From contig JBBJOI010000004.1 of the NCBI GenBank assembly GCA_037721555.1, positions 1 to 64,000 on the forward strand: a DNA stretch of 64,000 bases. The letters run 5' to 3'. Positions 25,329 through 33,419 of the stretch are shown in pieces. The first letter of the stretch is position 1, and each line of letters begins with the position of its first letter. This DNA is from Gaiellasilicea sp037721555. Lineage in GTDB: Bacteria > Actinomycetota > Thermoleophilia > Gaiellales > Gaiellaceae. Below the pieces are notes generated by a model. The model had not been told where the DNA came from, ran no database searches, and saw only the letters and a program-made list of their open reading frames with translations. Both the position numbers and the translations under genes were made by a program.

Positions 25329-26029
25329 CACACCTCGTCCGCGCCGGCGAAGCGGAAACCCACGCCGCGGATCGTGTGGAGGTACCGAGGCTGCGCCGAA
25401 TCGTCGACGAGCTTCTTTCGGAGGGCGCTCACGTGCACGTCGAGCGTCTTCGTGCTGCCAAACCAGTTGACGTCCCACACCTCGTCGATCAACCGCTCGC
25501 GCGGCACGACCGTTCCCGCCTCCTGCATCAGCAGCGCGAGCAGGTCGAACTCCTTGCGCGAGAGCTCGAGCAGCTCGCCGTCGCGGGTCACGCTCCGGCG
25601 TGAGCGGTCGAGGTGAACGCCTCCGATCTCGATTGGCCCGCCGTCCGTCTCAGCCGGTGCCGAGGCCCGCCTCAGAACGGCTCTGATCCTCGCGACCACC
25701 TCACGCGCGCTGAAGGGCTTGACCACGTAGTCGTCTGCGCCGAGCTCGAGCCCTACCACCCGATCCGCTTCCTCACCCTTGGCGGAGAGGATGATGATCG
25801 GGACGCGAGAGGCTGCGCGCAGCTCGCGGCAGACGTCGAACCCGGAGCCATCGGGCAGCATCAGGTCGAGGAGAACGAGATCGGGCCGCAGCTTGCGGCC
25901 GAGCCGGATCGCCTCGGCTGCGGTGTCCGCCACCCTCGCTTCGAAGCCCTCCCGTTGGAGCGCCTCAGCGAGCGGAATCGTAATCGACTCCTCGTCCTCG
26001 ACCAGCAGGATCAGCCGCTTGCTGCGCAT
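25328..26029 (-). CDS. Response regulator, OmpR/PhoB family
   Basis: 233 aa. Receiver domain with the acidic pair EDEE (residues 11-14), phospho-accepting D55 in DLVLLDLMLPDGSG, and the conserved Lys in DDYVVKPFSAREV. The C-terminal winged helix reads LTRDGELLELSRKEFDLLALLM and VWDVNWFGSTKTLDVHVSALRKKL, the PhoB-type DNA recognition helix. It is first in the operon with the (frameshifted) kinase, the low-complexity protein and the GST. Confidence 0.95.
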   Translation of the reverse strand: MRSKRLILLVEDEESITIPLAEALQREGFEARVADTAAEAIRLGRKLRPDLVLLDLMLPDGSGFDVCRELRAASRVPIIILSAKGEEADRVVGLELGADDYVVKPFSAREVVARIRAVLRRASAPAETDGGPIEIGGVHLDRSRRSVTRDGELLELSRKEFDLLALLMQEAGTVVPRERLIDEVWDVNWFGSTKTLDVHVSALRKKLVDDSAQPRYLHTIRGVGFRFAGADEV

Positions 26030-26108
26030 GCAGTTCGTATACCCGAGGGCGCAGAGGCCAAAGGCGTGAAGGCGGCCGACGTACAGACGCCCCCACGCCC
26101 CGACGTGG

Positions 26109-26468
26109 CTATCGAGCGACGAAGCTGCCGCTCATCCCTCTGACGCGGTGGTCGTCAACGGCGCACCAGTACCTGTACTTGACGCCTTTCTTCAGGGTTG
26201 CGGCGACGGAGGCAGTCCTGCCCTCGCCGAGCACACGCGTGCGGAACGTCTTTCCGCCGCCCGAGATCCAGAAGTCGTGGTCGTCTCCCGAGGCGTTCCG
26301 GACGACGAAGCGCACCTGCCCCGCCTTCGGTGCCGCCGACAACGTGATCCTGTAGCTCGCCTCGGTCACGCGGATCGTCTGTGCGTTCGTGGCGGAGAGA
26401 CCCGCCGGGACGAGCGCCGCGACGGCCGCAAGGGCAGCGAGCGCGGGCAGGATGATGAGTCGCTTCAT
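26109..26468 (-). CDS. Secreted cupredoxin (plastocyanin-like)
   Basis: 119 aa with a signal peptide (MKRLIILPALAALAAVAALVPAGLSA). The mature domain carries a probable type I copper site: H64 in GDDHDFWI, C102 in YRYWCAVDDH, H107 and M112 in DDHRVRGMSGSF. That Cys-x4-His-x4-Met spacing is that of small blue copper proteins used in electron transfer. It lies behind the response regulator on the same strand but with its own Shine-Dalgarno (GGAGACGAACACC). Confidence 0.8.
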   Translation of the reverse strand: MKRLIILPALAALAAVAALVPAGLSATNAQTIRVTEASYRITLSAAPKAGQVRFVVRNASGDDHDFWISGGGKTFRTRVLGEGRTASVAATLKKGVKYRYWCAVDDHRVRGMSGSFVAR

Positions 26469-26492
26469 GGTGTTCGTCTCCTTCGTGGGTGA

Positions 26493-26972
26493 TCAGTCGT
26501 CGTCGGACCCGTGGCCCGAGTTGTGGTCGGCGCCGCCCGAGCTGTGACCGGAGCTGACCTGGTCGTCGCCGCCGGAGCCGTGGCCGGAGCTCTCGTCCTC
26601 GTCGTCGTCGCTGCTCGAGCCGGGACTGGGGCCCGCTGAGCTGTCGCCACGGTCGTCGTCACTATGGTCGTCGTCTGTGGCGACGCCCGTCGCGCCTGTG
26701 CAGCGCGGGTCGTTCGCGCCCCCCGCCTCGTCACATGGACCGGAAACGTCAGCGGCGACACCATCGGCAGCCGCCGCGGTCGACGTTGCCTGAGTGGTCA
26801 CGCCCGTCGTCGTGCCTTCGGTCGTCGTTCCCTCGGTCTGCGTCTCGCCCGTGGTGGTGGTGAAGGACACCCCCGACGCCGGGTCGACGCCGCCGAAGCC
26901 ACCGACCGCCGCGATGAGCCCGCCGGTGGCGACGAGTGCCAGGCTGAGCAGCCCGATCAGAAGCTTCGTCAT
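26493..26972 (-). CDS. Secreted acidic low-complexity protein
   Basis: 159 aa. Signal peptide MTKLLIGLLSLALVATGGLIAA, a Thr-rich stretch, one potential disulphide pair (GPCDEAGGANDPRCTG) and a long Asp/Ser/Gly/His tail (SDDDRGDSS..., GGDDQVSSGHSSGG). The tail suggests metal- or calcium-binding or a flexible surface protein; that is inference. ATG 26972 has AAGGAGAC upstream. No family recognised. Confidence 0.6.
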   Translation of the reverse strand: MTKLLIGLLSLALVATGGLIAAVGGFGGVDPASGVSFTTTTGETQTEGTTTEGTTTGVTTQATSTAAAADGVAADVSGPCDEAGGANDPRCTGATGVATDDDHSDDDRGDSSAGPSPGSSSDDDEDESSGHGSGGDDQVSSGHSSGGADHNSGHGSDDD

Positions 26973-27129
26973 CGTGTCTCCTTTCGTCTTGTGGTCACGA
27001 AAGAAGGGTGCCCGCCGGCCGGCCAGGAGCAGGGCAAGCGAAGGCAAAGCCTTGGTAAAGGCGCGCTCGGCGGGAATCGTCCTCCCGAGTGGCGCACGGA
27101 GCGGTTCGGTAGACTGCCAGCCGCTACGC

Positions 27130-27202
27130 GGCCCATTCGTCTAGTGGCCTAGGACACCGCCCTCTCACGGCGGCGGCACGGGTTCGAATCCCGTATGGGC
27201 CT
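27130..27202 (+). tRNA. tRNA-Glu (anticodon CUC)
   Basis: Acceptor GGCCCAT pairs with ATGGGCC, the anticodon stem CCGCC/GGCGG encloses loop CTCTCAC (anticodon CTC) and the T arm is ACGGG-TTCGAAT-CCCGT. After it the gene content changes from core-like operons to decayed accessory genes, so the tRNA may have served as an integration site. No repeated copy of its 3' end was found in the window. Confidence 0.96.
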
Positions 27203-27333
27203 TCCTTTAGAGCCTGGTTGTGCGGAAACGGCTTGGTTTCGTGTGTCAGGCATGCCACAGATGCCGCTGAGTGCCACGTGGTGCTCCCACGGGTGCTCCC
27301 ACGCGCTGCCTGCGGCATAGGGCGACGCGTCGT

Positions 27334-27720
27334 CTAGCTCGACAGGGCGCGCAAGCACCTCGCCGCTGCCTCACGTGGCAACGCAGAAAGCGCCGCCGTC
27401 GCAAGCTGCGCCTGCGCGAGCGTCAACGTCTCGCACTCGGTCCCTAGCCGGCTCAACCACCGGCACGCCGCCCGGTCGAACTTCGCGTCCTTCTTCTCCG
27501 CGTACAGGATCACGAGCTCCAGCGCGCGTCCTCGAGCGGTAGGTGACGCATCTCGCGAGCAGTCAACTCCGCGAGCGGGACGCTGCCCGCGTCGATCGCG
27601 CGCCGGAACCGGATGTGCGGCGAAGCCTGCGCTGTCACGAACGCATGTTCGTACAGCCGCAGCGGCCCCTGGACACCGCGGGGCCTGGGCGGCGTCGTGG
27701 TGTTCAGGAAGCCGGTGCCA
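27334..27720 (-). pseudogene. Conserved hypothetical protein, frameshifted
   Basis: Two frames make one continuous helical protein. The first gives LRLYEHAFVTAQASPHIRFRRAIDAGSVPLAELTAREMRHLPLEDA. After a one-base slip near 27528 the second gives ALELVILYAEKKDAKFDRAACRWLSRLGTECETLTLAQAQLATAAL. The N-terminal start is not clear (upstream frame NTTTPPRPRGVQGP has no good start codon). I do not know the function; the helix pattern recurs in actinobacterial accessory regions. Confidence 0.55.
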
Positions 27721-28006
27721 GGCTGTCCTCTTGGACTGACGTGGCTTTCTTCGCCTCACGCGCCCGCTCTGCCTGCTCTTCGGGAGAGGCCTCAATGTCC
27801 TGCAGAACCTTCCCAAGCAGGAAGAACGTGGGCGGCCATAGGCCGATGAAGACTGCAAGCCGTTCCGCTCGTGCCCGCTCGTCCTTGTCGGATGCGCGAG
27901 CGGAACGCCCCCACAGCGAGACGGCACCCACGATCGACGCGAACCCGAGACCGTGTAGTAGGTCGCTGCTCAACCCGAAACGGTGCAGTGAGAGCGCAAT
28001 ACGCAT
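27704..28006 (-). CDS. Small membrane protein
   Basis: 100 aa, ATG start. A hydrophobic N-terminal half (LLHGLGFASIVGAVSLWG), a charged stretch (RASDKDERARAERLAVFIGLWPPTFFLLGKVL) and a coiled-coil-like Glu/Lys/Arg tail (SPEEQAERAREAKKAT). It sits between a small DNA-binding-like gene and a broken gene, all on the minus strand. No family recognised. Confidence 0.55.
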   Translation of the reverse strand: MRIALSLHRFGLSSDLLHGLGFASIVGAVSLWGRSARASDKDERARAERLAVFIGLWPPTFFLLGKVLQDIEASPEEQAERAREAKKATSVQEDSLAPAS

Positions 28007-28020
28007 GAGACCCTCCTTGC

Positions 28021-28302
28021 TTAGACGACGTTTCGTCTGTCCACGTGAGGTGCCGCTGAAACCTCGCGGGAAGCTTCAACCACGACCCGACCCTCCGTCG
28101 TCGCCCGGTCAAGCGTGTACGGAAGCCTCAAGTAGCTCGCTTCGACCCGGCGCTGAACCTCTACGCCGTGCCCGAGCAGCTTCCTCGCCGCCTCGCTTGC
28201 CGAGAGCCCCTCGACCTGCGCGATGCGCTCGATCTCACGCGAGAGCGCCTCGTCAACCCGGATGTTCAAAACGTCCTTGAGCCCCTGCTTCTTCTCCGTC
28301 AT
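28021..28302 (-). CDS. Ribbon-helix-helix-like small protein
   Basis: 93 aa. The N-terminus LKDVLNIRVDEALSREIERIAQVEGLSASEAARKLL has the strand-helix-helix pattern of RHH/CopG-type DNA binders (antitoxins, relaxosome factors). The remaining 45 residues are basic and less regular. No toxin-like partner is adjacent on the same strand except the small membrane protein, so a toxin-antitoxin role is only a guess. Confidence 0.65.
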   Translation of the reverse strand: MTEKKQGLKDVLNIRVDEALSREIERIAQVEGLSASEAARKLLGHGVEVQRRVEASYLRLPYTLDRATTEGRVVVEASREVSAAPHVDRRNVV

Positions 28303-28438
28303 ACCTCGATGGTGCTGACGTCACACAGAAAGTCAAGATGTTGCGTTACCGAGGTGGTCTACGGGATCCAGTCGATGAGGGCCGCGCGGATAAGCTTGAC
28401 CGCGGTGTGCCGGGAAGACGGGTCGGCGAGTCCGAGCC

Positions 28439-29659
28439 ATGCCCGAATACGTCGACTTCTTTCCCAAGCTCGCCCTCGCTGTCGCGCTGCTCTTGACAGC
28501 TCTCGCTGCCGCTCCCTTTTTCGAGCGCATCCGGTTGCCGAGCCCGGCCGCGTTCCTGGCGGTTGGAATCGCTGCGGGGCTCTTCGGTGTCGCCCCGACC
28601 GGCGAACTGCCCGTCGTCACGCTTGAGCAGATCGGCGCGGTCGCACTCTTCGCGATCCTCTTTCAAGGTGGTTTAGGCACCGGATTTAGCGCTGCGCGAG
28701 CAGCTGCCCGTCCGATCCTCGCGCTCGGTCTGTTCGGCACCGTGGTGACCGCAGGAGGGCTTGCTCTAGCCGCCCATTTCGTACTCGGGCTCGAATGGTC
28801 AGTGGCGCTGCTGATAGCTGTCGCGTTAGCGCCTACTGATCCAGCAGCGGTGTATGCGGTGCTGCGGGGACGGAGCGGCTCCGCTCGGGCGCGAACCGTT
28901 CTCGAAGGCGAGTCGGGGTTCAACGACCCGGCCGGGATCGCCCTGATGGTTGCGGTGACAGCGGCGGTAGCCGGTTCGCACGCCTCCTATGGGCATTCGG
29001 CCTTCCGGTTCGTTGAAGAGCTGGCAATCGGCTCGGCCGCAGGGGTTGCGGGCGGGCTCATTTTGCTCGCAGCGCTGCGAGTAACACGTCACCTCGAAGA
29101 GGGTGTACAGGCGGTAGCGGTGCTTCTGGGAGCAGTGCTGCTGGGATCAGTAACGGCGACTCTGCACGGGAGCGGATTCCTCGCCGTCTATATCGCGGGA
29201 CTGCTGCTCTCGGATGCATGGGCGCGTCAAGACGGCACCCGGCACGCAGTCCCGGAAGCGCTCTCAGCTGCCGCCGAGCCGTTGCTCTTCGCGACCCTCG
29301 GCGCAGCTTTCGCGCCTTTGGTCAGTCTCAACGACATTGCCTACGGCACCTTCCTAATGGTGATGACGGTGTTCGTGGTGCGACCGCTCGTGGCTTCGGT
29401 CTGTCTCATCGGCAGCGATCTCCAAGCCGCAGACCGTGCGCTGGTGTCCTGGGGCGGTCTCAAGGGTGCGGTTCCCCTTCTGCTTGCGGCGTATCCTGCG
29501 CTTGAACAATTCGACCACGCTGAAACCGTTGCAGCGACCGTCCTCGTGGCAACGGCTGCCTCACTCGTCGTTCAAGGTGGAACTCTGCCACTTATCGCAG
29601 ACCGAGCTGAAGAACGGAACAGCCCAATTCTCTATCCCGACCGCGTCGCGCGGAAGTAG
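28439..29659 (+). CDS. Cation:proton antiporter, CPA1 type
   Basis: 406 aa with about 12 membrane segments. Characteristic CPA1 stretches are IAVALAPTDPAAVYAVLRG (unwound helix), LEGESGFNDPAGIALMVAVT with the ion-binding ND pair, and VSWGGLKGAVPLLLAAY near the C-terminus. It lacks the long cytosolic regulatory tail (TrkA-C) of NhaP2/CvrA proteins. Expected to exchange Na+ or K+ for protons. Single gene, plus strand, without operon partners. Confidence 0.92.
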   Translation: MPEYVDFFPKLALAVALLLTALAAAPFFERIRLPSPAAFLAVGIAAGLFGVAPTGELPVVTLEQIGAVALFAILFQGGLGTGFSAARAAARPILALGLFGTVVTAGGLALAAHFVLGLEWSVALLIAVALAPTDPAAVYAVLRGRSGSARARTVLEGESGFNDPAGIALMVAVTAAVAGSHASYGHSAFRFVEELAIGSAAGVAGGLILLAALRVTRHLEEGVQAVAVLLGAVLLGSVTATLHGSGFLAVYIAGLLLSDAWARQDGTRHAVPEALSAAAEPLLFATLGAAFAPLVSLNDIAYGTFLMVMTVFVVRPLVASVCLIGSDLQAADRALVSWGGLKGAVPLLLAAYPALEQFDHAETVAATVLVATAASLVVQGGTLPLIADRAEERNSPILYPDRVARK

Positions 29660-29721
29660 ACGACGATCCGCGGGATGCCTGAGGCATTCTGACCACTCGC
29701 ATGTGGGACTTCTCCGACCAT

Positions 29722-30147
29722 TCACAAGAACGTTCGCCTGGATCGGCCGCCGGCGAAGAGTGGGACGCCGCCGTCCTTGTCCCACCACAACAGACCACCA
29801 CTGCGCACCGTTTGCGGCGTTAATGCAATACCGGCCACGCAAGCGAAGGTCTCACCTTCCCCATCCCGATCGACGTGCGGCTCGAGGGGGCCGTCGCACC
29901 GATCGGGGGGGCTGGAACACGATCTGCGGATCCGTGCTAAACCGGCCCTTCCCAAACCTTCGGTTGAGGCTGTCGCGAAGCCGCTCAATAGCCGGATTCG
30001 TCTTCAACCACGGAAACCATTCGCTCGTCCGGCGATAGTTGTCGACCTCGTCGGGAAGGATGTCTCGGCGCATGAGGTCATGCCAGATACTCGGAGCGCC
30101 GCCTCGACGTGCTCGGGCGCCACGACGCTGCGATAGCGGGTGATCAT
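29722..30147 (-). pseudogene. Oxygenase-like protein with two frameshifts
   Basis: Piecing frames gives about 142 aa: MITRYRSVVAPEHVEAAL, then SIWHDLMRRDILPDEVDNY..., then PLEPHVDRDGEGETFACVAGIALTPQTVRSGGLLWW. Breaks fall near 30090 and in the seven-G run at 29905-29911. The HxD pair in EPHVDRD and the ALTPQTVRSGGLLWW stretch recall Fe(II)/2-oxoglutarate dioxygenases of the phytanoyl-CoA type, a weak match. ATG 30147 has an AAAGGTGAGG Shine-Dalgarno. Next to a ParB-like gene on the same strand. Confidence 0.5.
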
Positions 30148-30231
30148 TGGAGTTGCCTCACCTTTAGCTCAAGCTCACCGGATCGCGATCGGTTAGTACG
30201 TCGGCCCCAAGAAGTACAACCACGACGTCCT

Positions 30232-30585
30232 TCAGTCAGCGCTCGACCGAACGACCCACGCGACGAGCAGGTGCTCGACGCCCAGCATCAGGGAAGCAAC
30301 GAAGCGGTTTCGGCCGTCCGTCAGAACGAAGCGGTGATCCTGGCGCCAGTACCCCGTCGGAGGCGGCCAGGGCTGCTGATCCTTGAGTTCAAGTTGACGG
30401 CGGTAAGCACGCTCGACCTCCGCCGGAAGCAACTGGTGTCCGACAGGAGCATGACAAACGACGTCATGTATCGGAACGTATCCCGTTCTCACCACATGAC
30501 CCACCGGGACCGCCGGACCCGCCCACTCAGAAACATCTGCAGCCGCAGCCAGATCAACTTCGCTAACCACATGTAGATCGACCAT
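30232..30585 (-). CDS. ParB-like nuclease-fold protein
   Basis: 117 aa. It begins MVDLHVVSEVDLAAAADVSEW, and the C-terminal part DHRFVLTDGRNRFVASLMLGVEHLLVAWV carries the ParB-type pattern of a variable followed by DGxxRxxAxxxxG. In this family the fold binds or cuts CTP/ATP or DNA. Here it is a single small domain. It lies 85 bp before the broken oxygenase-like gene on the same strand and may form a pair with it. Function unknown. Confidence 0.6.
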   Translation of the reverse strand: MVDLHVVSEVDLAAAADVSEWAGPAVPVGHVVRTGYVPIHDVVCHAPVGHQLLPAEVERAYRRQLELKDQQPWPPPTGYWRQDHRFVLTDGRNRFVASLMLGVEHLLVAWVVRSSAD

Positions 30586-31028
30586 GCCCCCCCATTCTGG
30601 GGATGCGACTGCTGCAGTGCCTCCGCTTGGACCGGGAAGAACCTCGGATCCAGACAGCGACAGCGAAAGCCCTCACCCCAGCTGAGATTCCTCTCCCCTC
30701 TCGGTTGGATTTCAGGGTCCGCGCCGACGATGTTCGAGTACGTGAGCGACCGCCAGCCATTGGAGATAGGTCAAGTCGGGCCGAGGCGCCAGCCCTTCAC
30801 GCGACGCCCACAGCCGTCGAGCGAGTCGGAGGTGCTACCCCGTGCTACCCCCGGAAATCGCCACCCGAGGCAACGGGGCGACGGGTTTCTTAGCTGAGGC
30901 TTCCGCCTACCCCCTCGCAGCACGCTGCGCAAACACGGCGACTCGAGTGCGAAAAAGTCGGGCGGCCGGTCTACTTGGCTGCTGGCGCCGACCCAACCAG
31001 TTATTAGGCGGACGGCTAACGGACGGAC
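30586..31028. other. No gene recognised
   Basis: About 440 bp in which I see no convincing coding frame, RNA gene or inverted repeat. Open frames here lack start signals and family features. A short near-direct repeat, GGTGCTACCCCGTGCTACC, occurs near 30830. Possibly decayed remnant of an earlier gene. Confidence 0.5.
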
Positions 31029-31232
31029 TTACGTCCCTGTCAGGTCCTGCCATTCCACCGTTTCGTTCCAGAACGGGTGACGTGTCGGAAGCCTCTGTGG
31101 TGTCTTCGGGTCCTTGATGCCTTCCGGGTGATGCTCGCTCAGCATCTGGCGTTCCAGTTCTTCCAGGTCCGCAAGCTGTCGCTTCTGTACCTCGAGCGGT
31201 ACGTAATTCCAAACTCCCCACGGCGTGCTCAT
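31029..31232 (-). CDS. Small hypothetical protein, possibly element-derived
   Basis: 67 aa (MSTPWGVWNYVPLEVQKRQL..., QMLSEHHPEGIKDPKTPQRL). Strong Shine-Dalgarno GGAGG six bases before the ATG. The sequence is less GC-biased than its neighbours and has a heptad-like helix in the middle. It precedes or follows another small minus-strand gene, suggesting an operon of phage or plasmid origin; no family recognised. Confidence 0.6.
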   Translation of the reverse strand: MSTPWGVWNYVPLEVQKRQLADLEELERQMLSEHHPEGIKDPKTPQRLPTRHPFWNETVEWQDLTGT

Positions 31233-31470
31233 GCGTTCCCTCCTTCGGCGGGTGTTGCGCCGGTTATCGGTCTGCGCGGATCGACGCTTGAGGACTAGAG
31301 GGTCTGCTAACTGTTCCGGTGGTACTCCGCTGCACCCGCTCCCGTCCGCACTGGAGGCGCTTTGGGGAGTCAGTTGGTGTCGGCGGGCCTGGGCGAACGG
31401 AGGTAAGCCCTGGGCCTGCCGACCGAGGCGCCCCTGCCTCGCCGTGGGGCTGCCGGTTGCTCCGGCGGGA

Positions 31471-31689
31471 TCATCCCGAGTTCCCGTCGGAACCCTGTGC
31501 GGCTACGGGGTCAGCTTCTTCGGCCGTCCGTCGGGGAAGCTCGCCACGCGCCGTGACTTCTAGTGCCTCGTGGTTCGCTGCGTCCTGTGCCGCGGCCTCT
31601 GCCAGGGTGAAGGGCCGGTCCAGCATGATCGACCAGGTGGGGTCGAGCTTCTGCTCGAACACCTCGGCACTGTTCTTGGTGGATGCCAT
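31471..31689 (-). CDS. Small hypothetical protein
   Basis: 72 aa (MASTKNSAEVFEQKLDPTWSIMLDRPFTLAEAAAQDAANHEA...). GGGAG Shine-Dalgarno precedes the ATG. Ends with a disordered-looking Ala/Asp tail. The IS3-type element inserted 41 bp upstream of its start and may have removed its promoter. No family recognised. Confidence 0.5.
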   Translation of the reverse strand: MASTKNSAEVFEQKLDPTWSIMLDRPFTLAEAAAQDAANHEALEVTARGELPRRTAEEADPVAAQGSDGNSG

Positions 31690-31793
31690 TTTCGCTCCCG
31701 TTGCTCGCGGTTTAGGGGTGATGCCGGTTTTGTCCCGCGTCACGGATTCTGGCATGGGGGTTAGTGTCGGGCTCCTCGTGAAGGGAGCGTTCC

Positions 31794-32114
31794 GTGGCAC
31801 GTCCTTCTGTTTTCTCTGTTGAAGACAAATATCGGCTCGTCCTCGCAGTTTTCAGTGGCGAGATGAGCGTGGCGGAGGCGGCTCGGCGCGGCAAGGCGTC
31901 GGAGCAGTCGATCTCGAACTGGAAGCGGCTGTTTCTGGAGAGCGGCAAGCTGGGGCTGGCGGAGACGGGCAAGCCGGGACCGAACGCGCGCGAGCGGCAG
32001 TTGCTCGAGGAGGTCGAGGAGCTGAAGGCCGCTTTGGGTGAGGCGCACGTCGAGCTGCGGGTCTGGAAGCGCAGCGCCGAGCACAGGCTGGGCCCTACGA
32101 GGACCTCGAGGTGA
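31794..32114 (+). CDS. IS3-type transposase OrfA
   Basis: 106 aa. Helix-turn-helix N-terminus (FSVEDKYRLVLAVFSGEMSVAEAARRGKASEQSISNWKRLFLE) and a leucine-zipper-like coiled coil (RQLLEEVEELKAALGEAHVELRVWKR). Binds the inverted repeats; in this family OrfA can also be fused to OrfB by frameshifting. OrfB begins 4 bp before its stop. Confidence 0.85.
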   Translation: MARPSVFSVEDKYRLVLAVFSGEMSVAEAARRGKASEQSISNWKRLFLESGKLGLAETGKPGPNARERQLLEEVEELKAALGEAHVELRVWKRSAEHRLGPTRTSR

Positions 32115-33058
32115 TCCGCCTCGAGGCCGGGATGCCGACGAGCCGCTTCGCTCGGCTGATCGGCGTGCCAGAGCGGTCCTACCGGCGCTGGCAGCAGCGG
32201 CAGCGGCAGGGCCGCCCGGTGAAGGGGCCGTGGCCAGCTCCGGCGCGTGACCGTGTCGAGCCGGCCGCGATCGAGTACGCGGATCGCTTCCCGGCCTGGG
32301 GTCACCGGAAGGTTGCGATGCTGATGCGCGTCGACGGTCACCACGCCCCCGACTCGACCGTCCTGCGGGCGCTCCGACGCAGCGGCCGGGTGCTGCCGAT
32401 CGACTACCAGGCCGAGCGGCGGCAGCTCGCCGAGGCCCGCCGGGCGGCGTTCGTGGTGCCCCCGTCCGGGCCGAACCAAGTCTGGCAGGTCGACTTCAGC
32501 GAGTTCGAGACCCGCCGCGGCGGCACCTGGCGGATCGGCGGCGTCTCCGACTACTGGTCGAAGCTCGAGCTCGGCTGGCACGTCTCCACCACCAGCAACC
32601 ACCGCGACGCGATCGAGACCGTCGAGCAAGCGATCGCCGAGAGCGAACGGCTGACCGGCCGGCCGCTGACGGAGCTGCTCGCCGACCCAGTCACCGGCGA
32701 GATCCGCCCGATCGCCGTGGTCACTGACAACGGCCCCTGCTTCAAGTCGGTCCGCTTCGCCGCCTATATCGAGCGGCGGCCGGAGCTGATCCACATCCGC
32801 ACGAAGCGGAAGTCGCCGAACCAGAACGGCGTCCGCGAGCGCGCCTTCGGCTCGCTCAAGTACGAGCACCTCTACCGGCACGAGATCGACGACGGCCACC
32901 AGCTCGGCCTCGAAGCCGAGACCTACCGGCAGCTCTTCAACAAGGTCCGGCCGCACGAGGGCATCGGCATGCGCCGACCGCTCGACGTCCACTTCGAAGC
33001 GATCAACAATCGCGAGACCATCAAGTCAACCGAGCCCGAAACCCTGCCAACTCCGTGA
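32111..33058 (+). CDS. IS3-type transposase OrfB (DDE integrase core)
   Basis: 315 aa. Helix-turn-helix-like N-terminus (MPTSRFARLIGVPERSYRRWQQR) and an rve catalytic core. The D-D-E triad is visible as NQVWQVDFSEFE, VVTDNGPCF and NGVRERAFGSLKYEHLY. The last part RPHEGIGMRRPLDVHFEA is the usual C-terminus. The ATG overlaps the OrfA stop. Looks intact, so the element may still move. Confidence 0.9.
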   Translation: MIRLEAGMPTSRFARLIGVPERSYRRWQQRQRQGRPVKGPWPAPARDRVEPAAIEYADRFPAWGHRKVAMLMRVDGHHAPDSTVLRALRRSGRVLPIDYQAERRQLAEARRAAFVVPPSGPNQVWQVDFSEFETRRGGTWRIGGVSDYWSKLELGWHVSTTSNHRDAIETVEQAIAESERLTGRPLTELLADPVTGEIRPIAVVTDNGPCFKSVRFAAYIERRPELIHIRTKRKSPNQNGVRERAFGSLKYEHLYRHEIDDGHQLGLEAETYRQLFNKVRPHEGIGMRRPLDVHFEAINNRETIKSTEPETLPTP

Positions 33059-33067
33059 CGCGGGACA

Positions 33068-33419
33068 CGGTGAGGACTTCGAAGGCGGTCGGCCGGACAA
33101 CTCCGAACCCGTAGCTCCGTTCGGAGAACATTCCCGGGCTGTGAGTGTGCCAGTGGTTCTGTCTGGGGCTGTTGCCTGGGTGGGTGGCGCCGTGCTTTTT
33201 GTTTGTGGCTCGATTTTCGGATGATCTCGCCTGCGGGTGTTTTTCTAGTGGTGTGTCCGGGCGAGGAGGCCGGTGCCGGCCTGGCGCCCGCTTGCTGGCT
33301 TGATCAGGAGCCTGTCCGCCTTGTGGGGGCGTGACCCGTCACAGTTTGGCCGCCGGCGGTCTTCATCTCCAGACAGGCACCGGATGTGTCCCCCAACTCT
33401 GGGCTGGAGGTCGGTAGGG
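33068..33419. other. Gap between IS3-type and IS110-type genes
   Basis: No gene seen. Around 33107-33140 the complement reads CCGGGAATGTTCTCCGAACG, which resembles the right half of the array repeat that fills the later part of the window; the left half does not align well. The remainder probably contains the untranslated end of the IS110-type element. Confidence 0.4.

Larger units (their letters stand above)
31731..33067 (+). mobile_element. IS3-type insertion sequence, apparently complete
   Basis: 1337 bp with two overlapping transposase ORFs and terminal inverted repeats. The left end is TGTCCCGCGTCACGGATTC; the right end read on the complement is TGTCCCGCGTCACGGAGTT. Both ends begin TGTCCCG. 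CGGT appears next to each end, but not at an equal distance, so no target duplication is certain. A two-ORF layout with ATGA overlap fits IS3-group elements. Confidence 0.85.

Noticed and set aside
30232..30585. Antitoxin or toxin partner for the ParB-like gene
   Set aside because: Neighbouring genes are a broken oxygenase-like frame and non-coding sequence; no toxin motif.
30603..30893. 96-codon ORF in the gap after the ParB-like gene
   Set aside because: No start signal, biased composition and no recognisable pattern.
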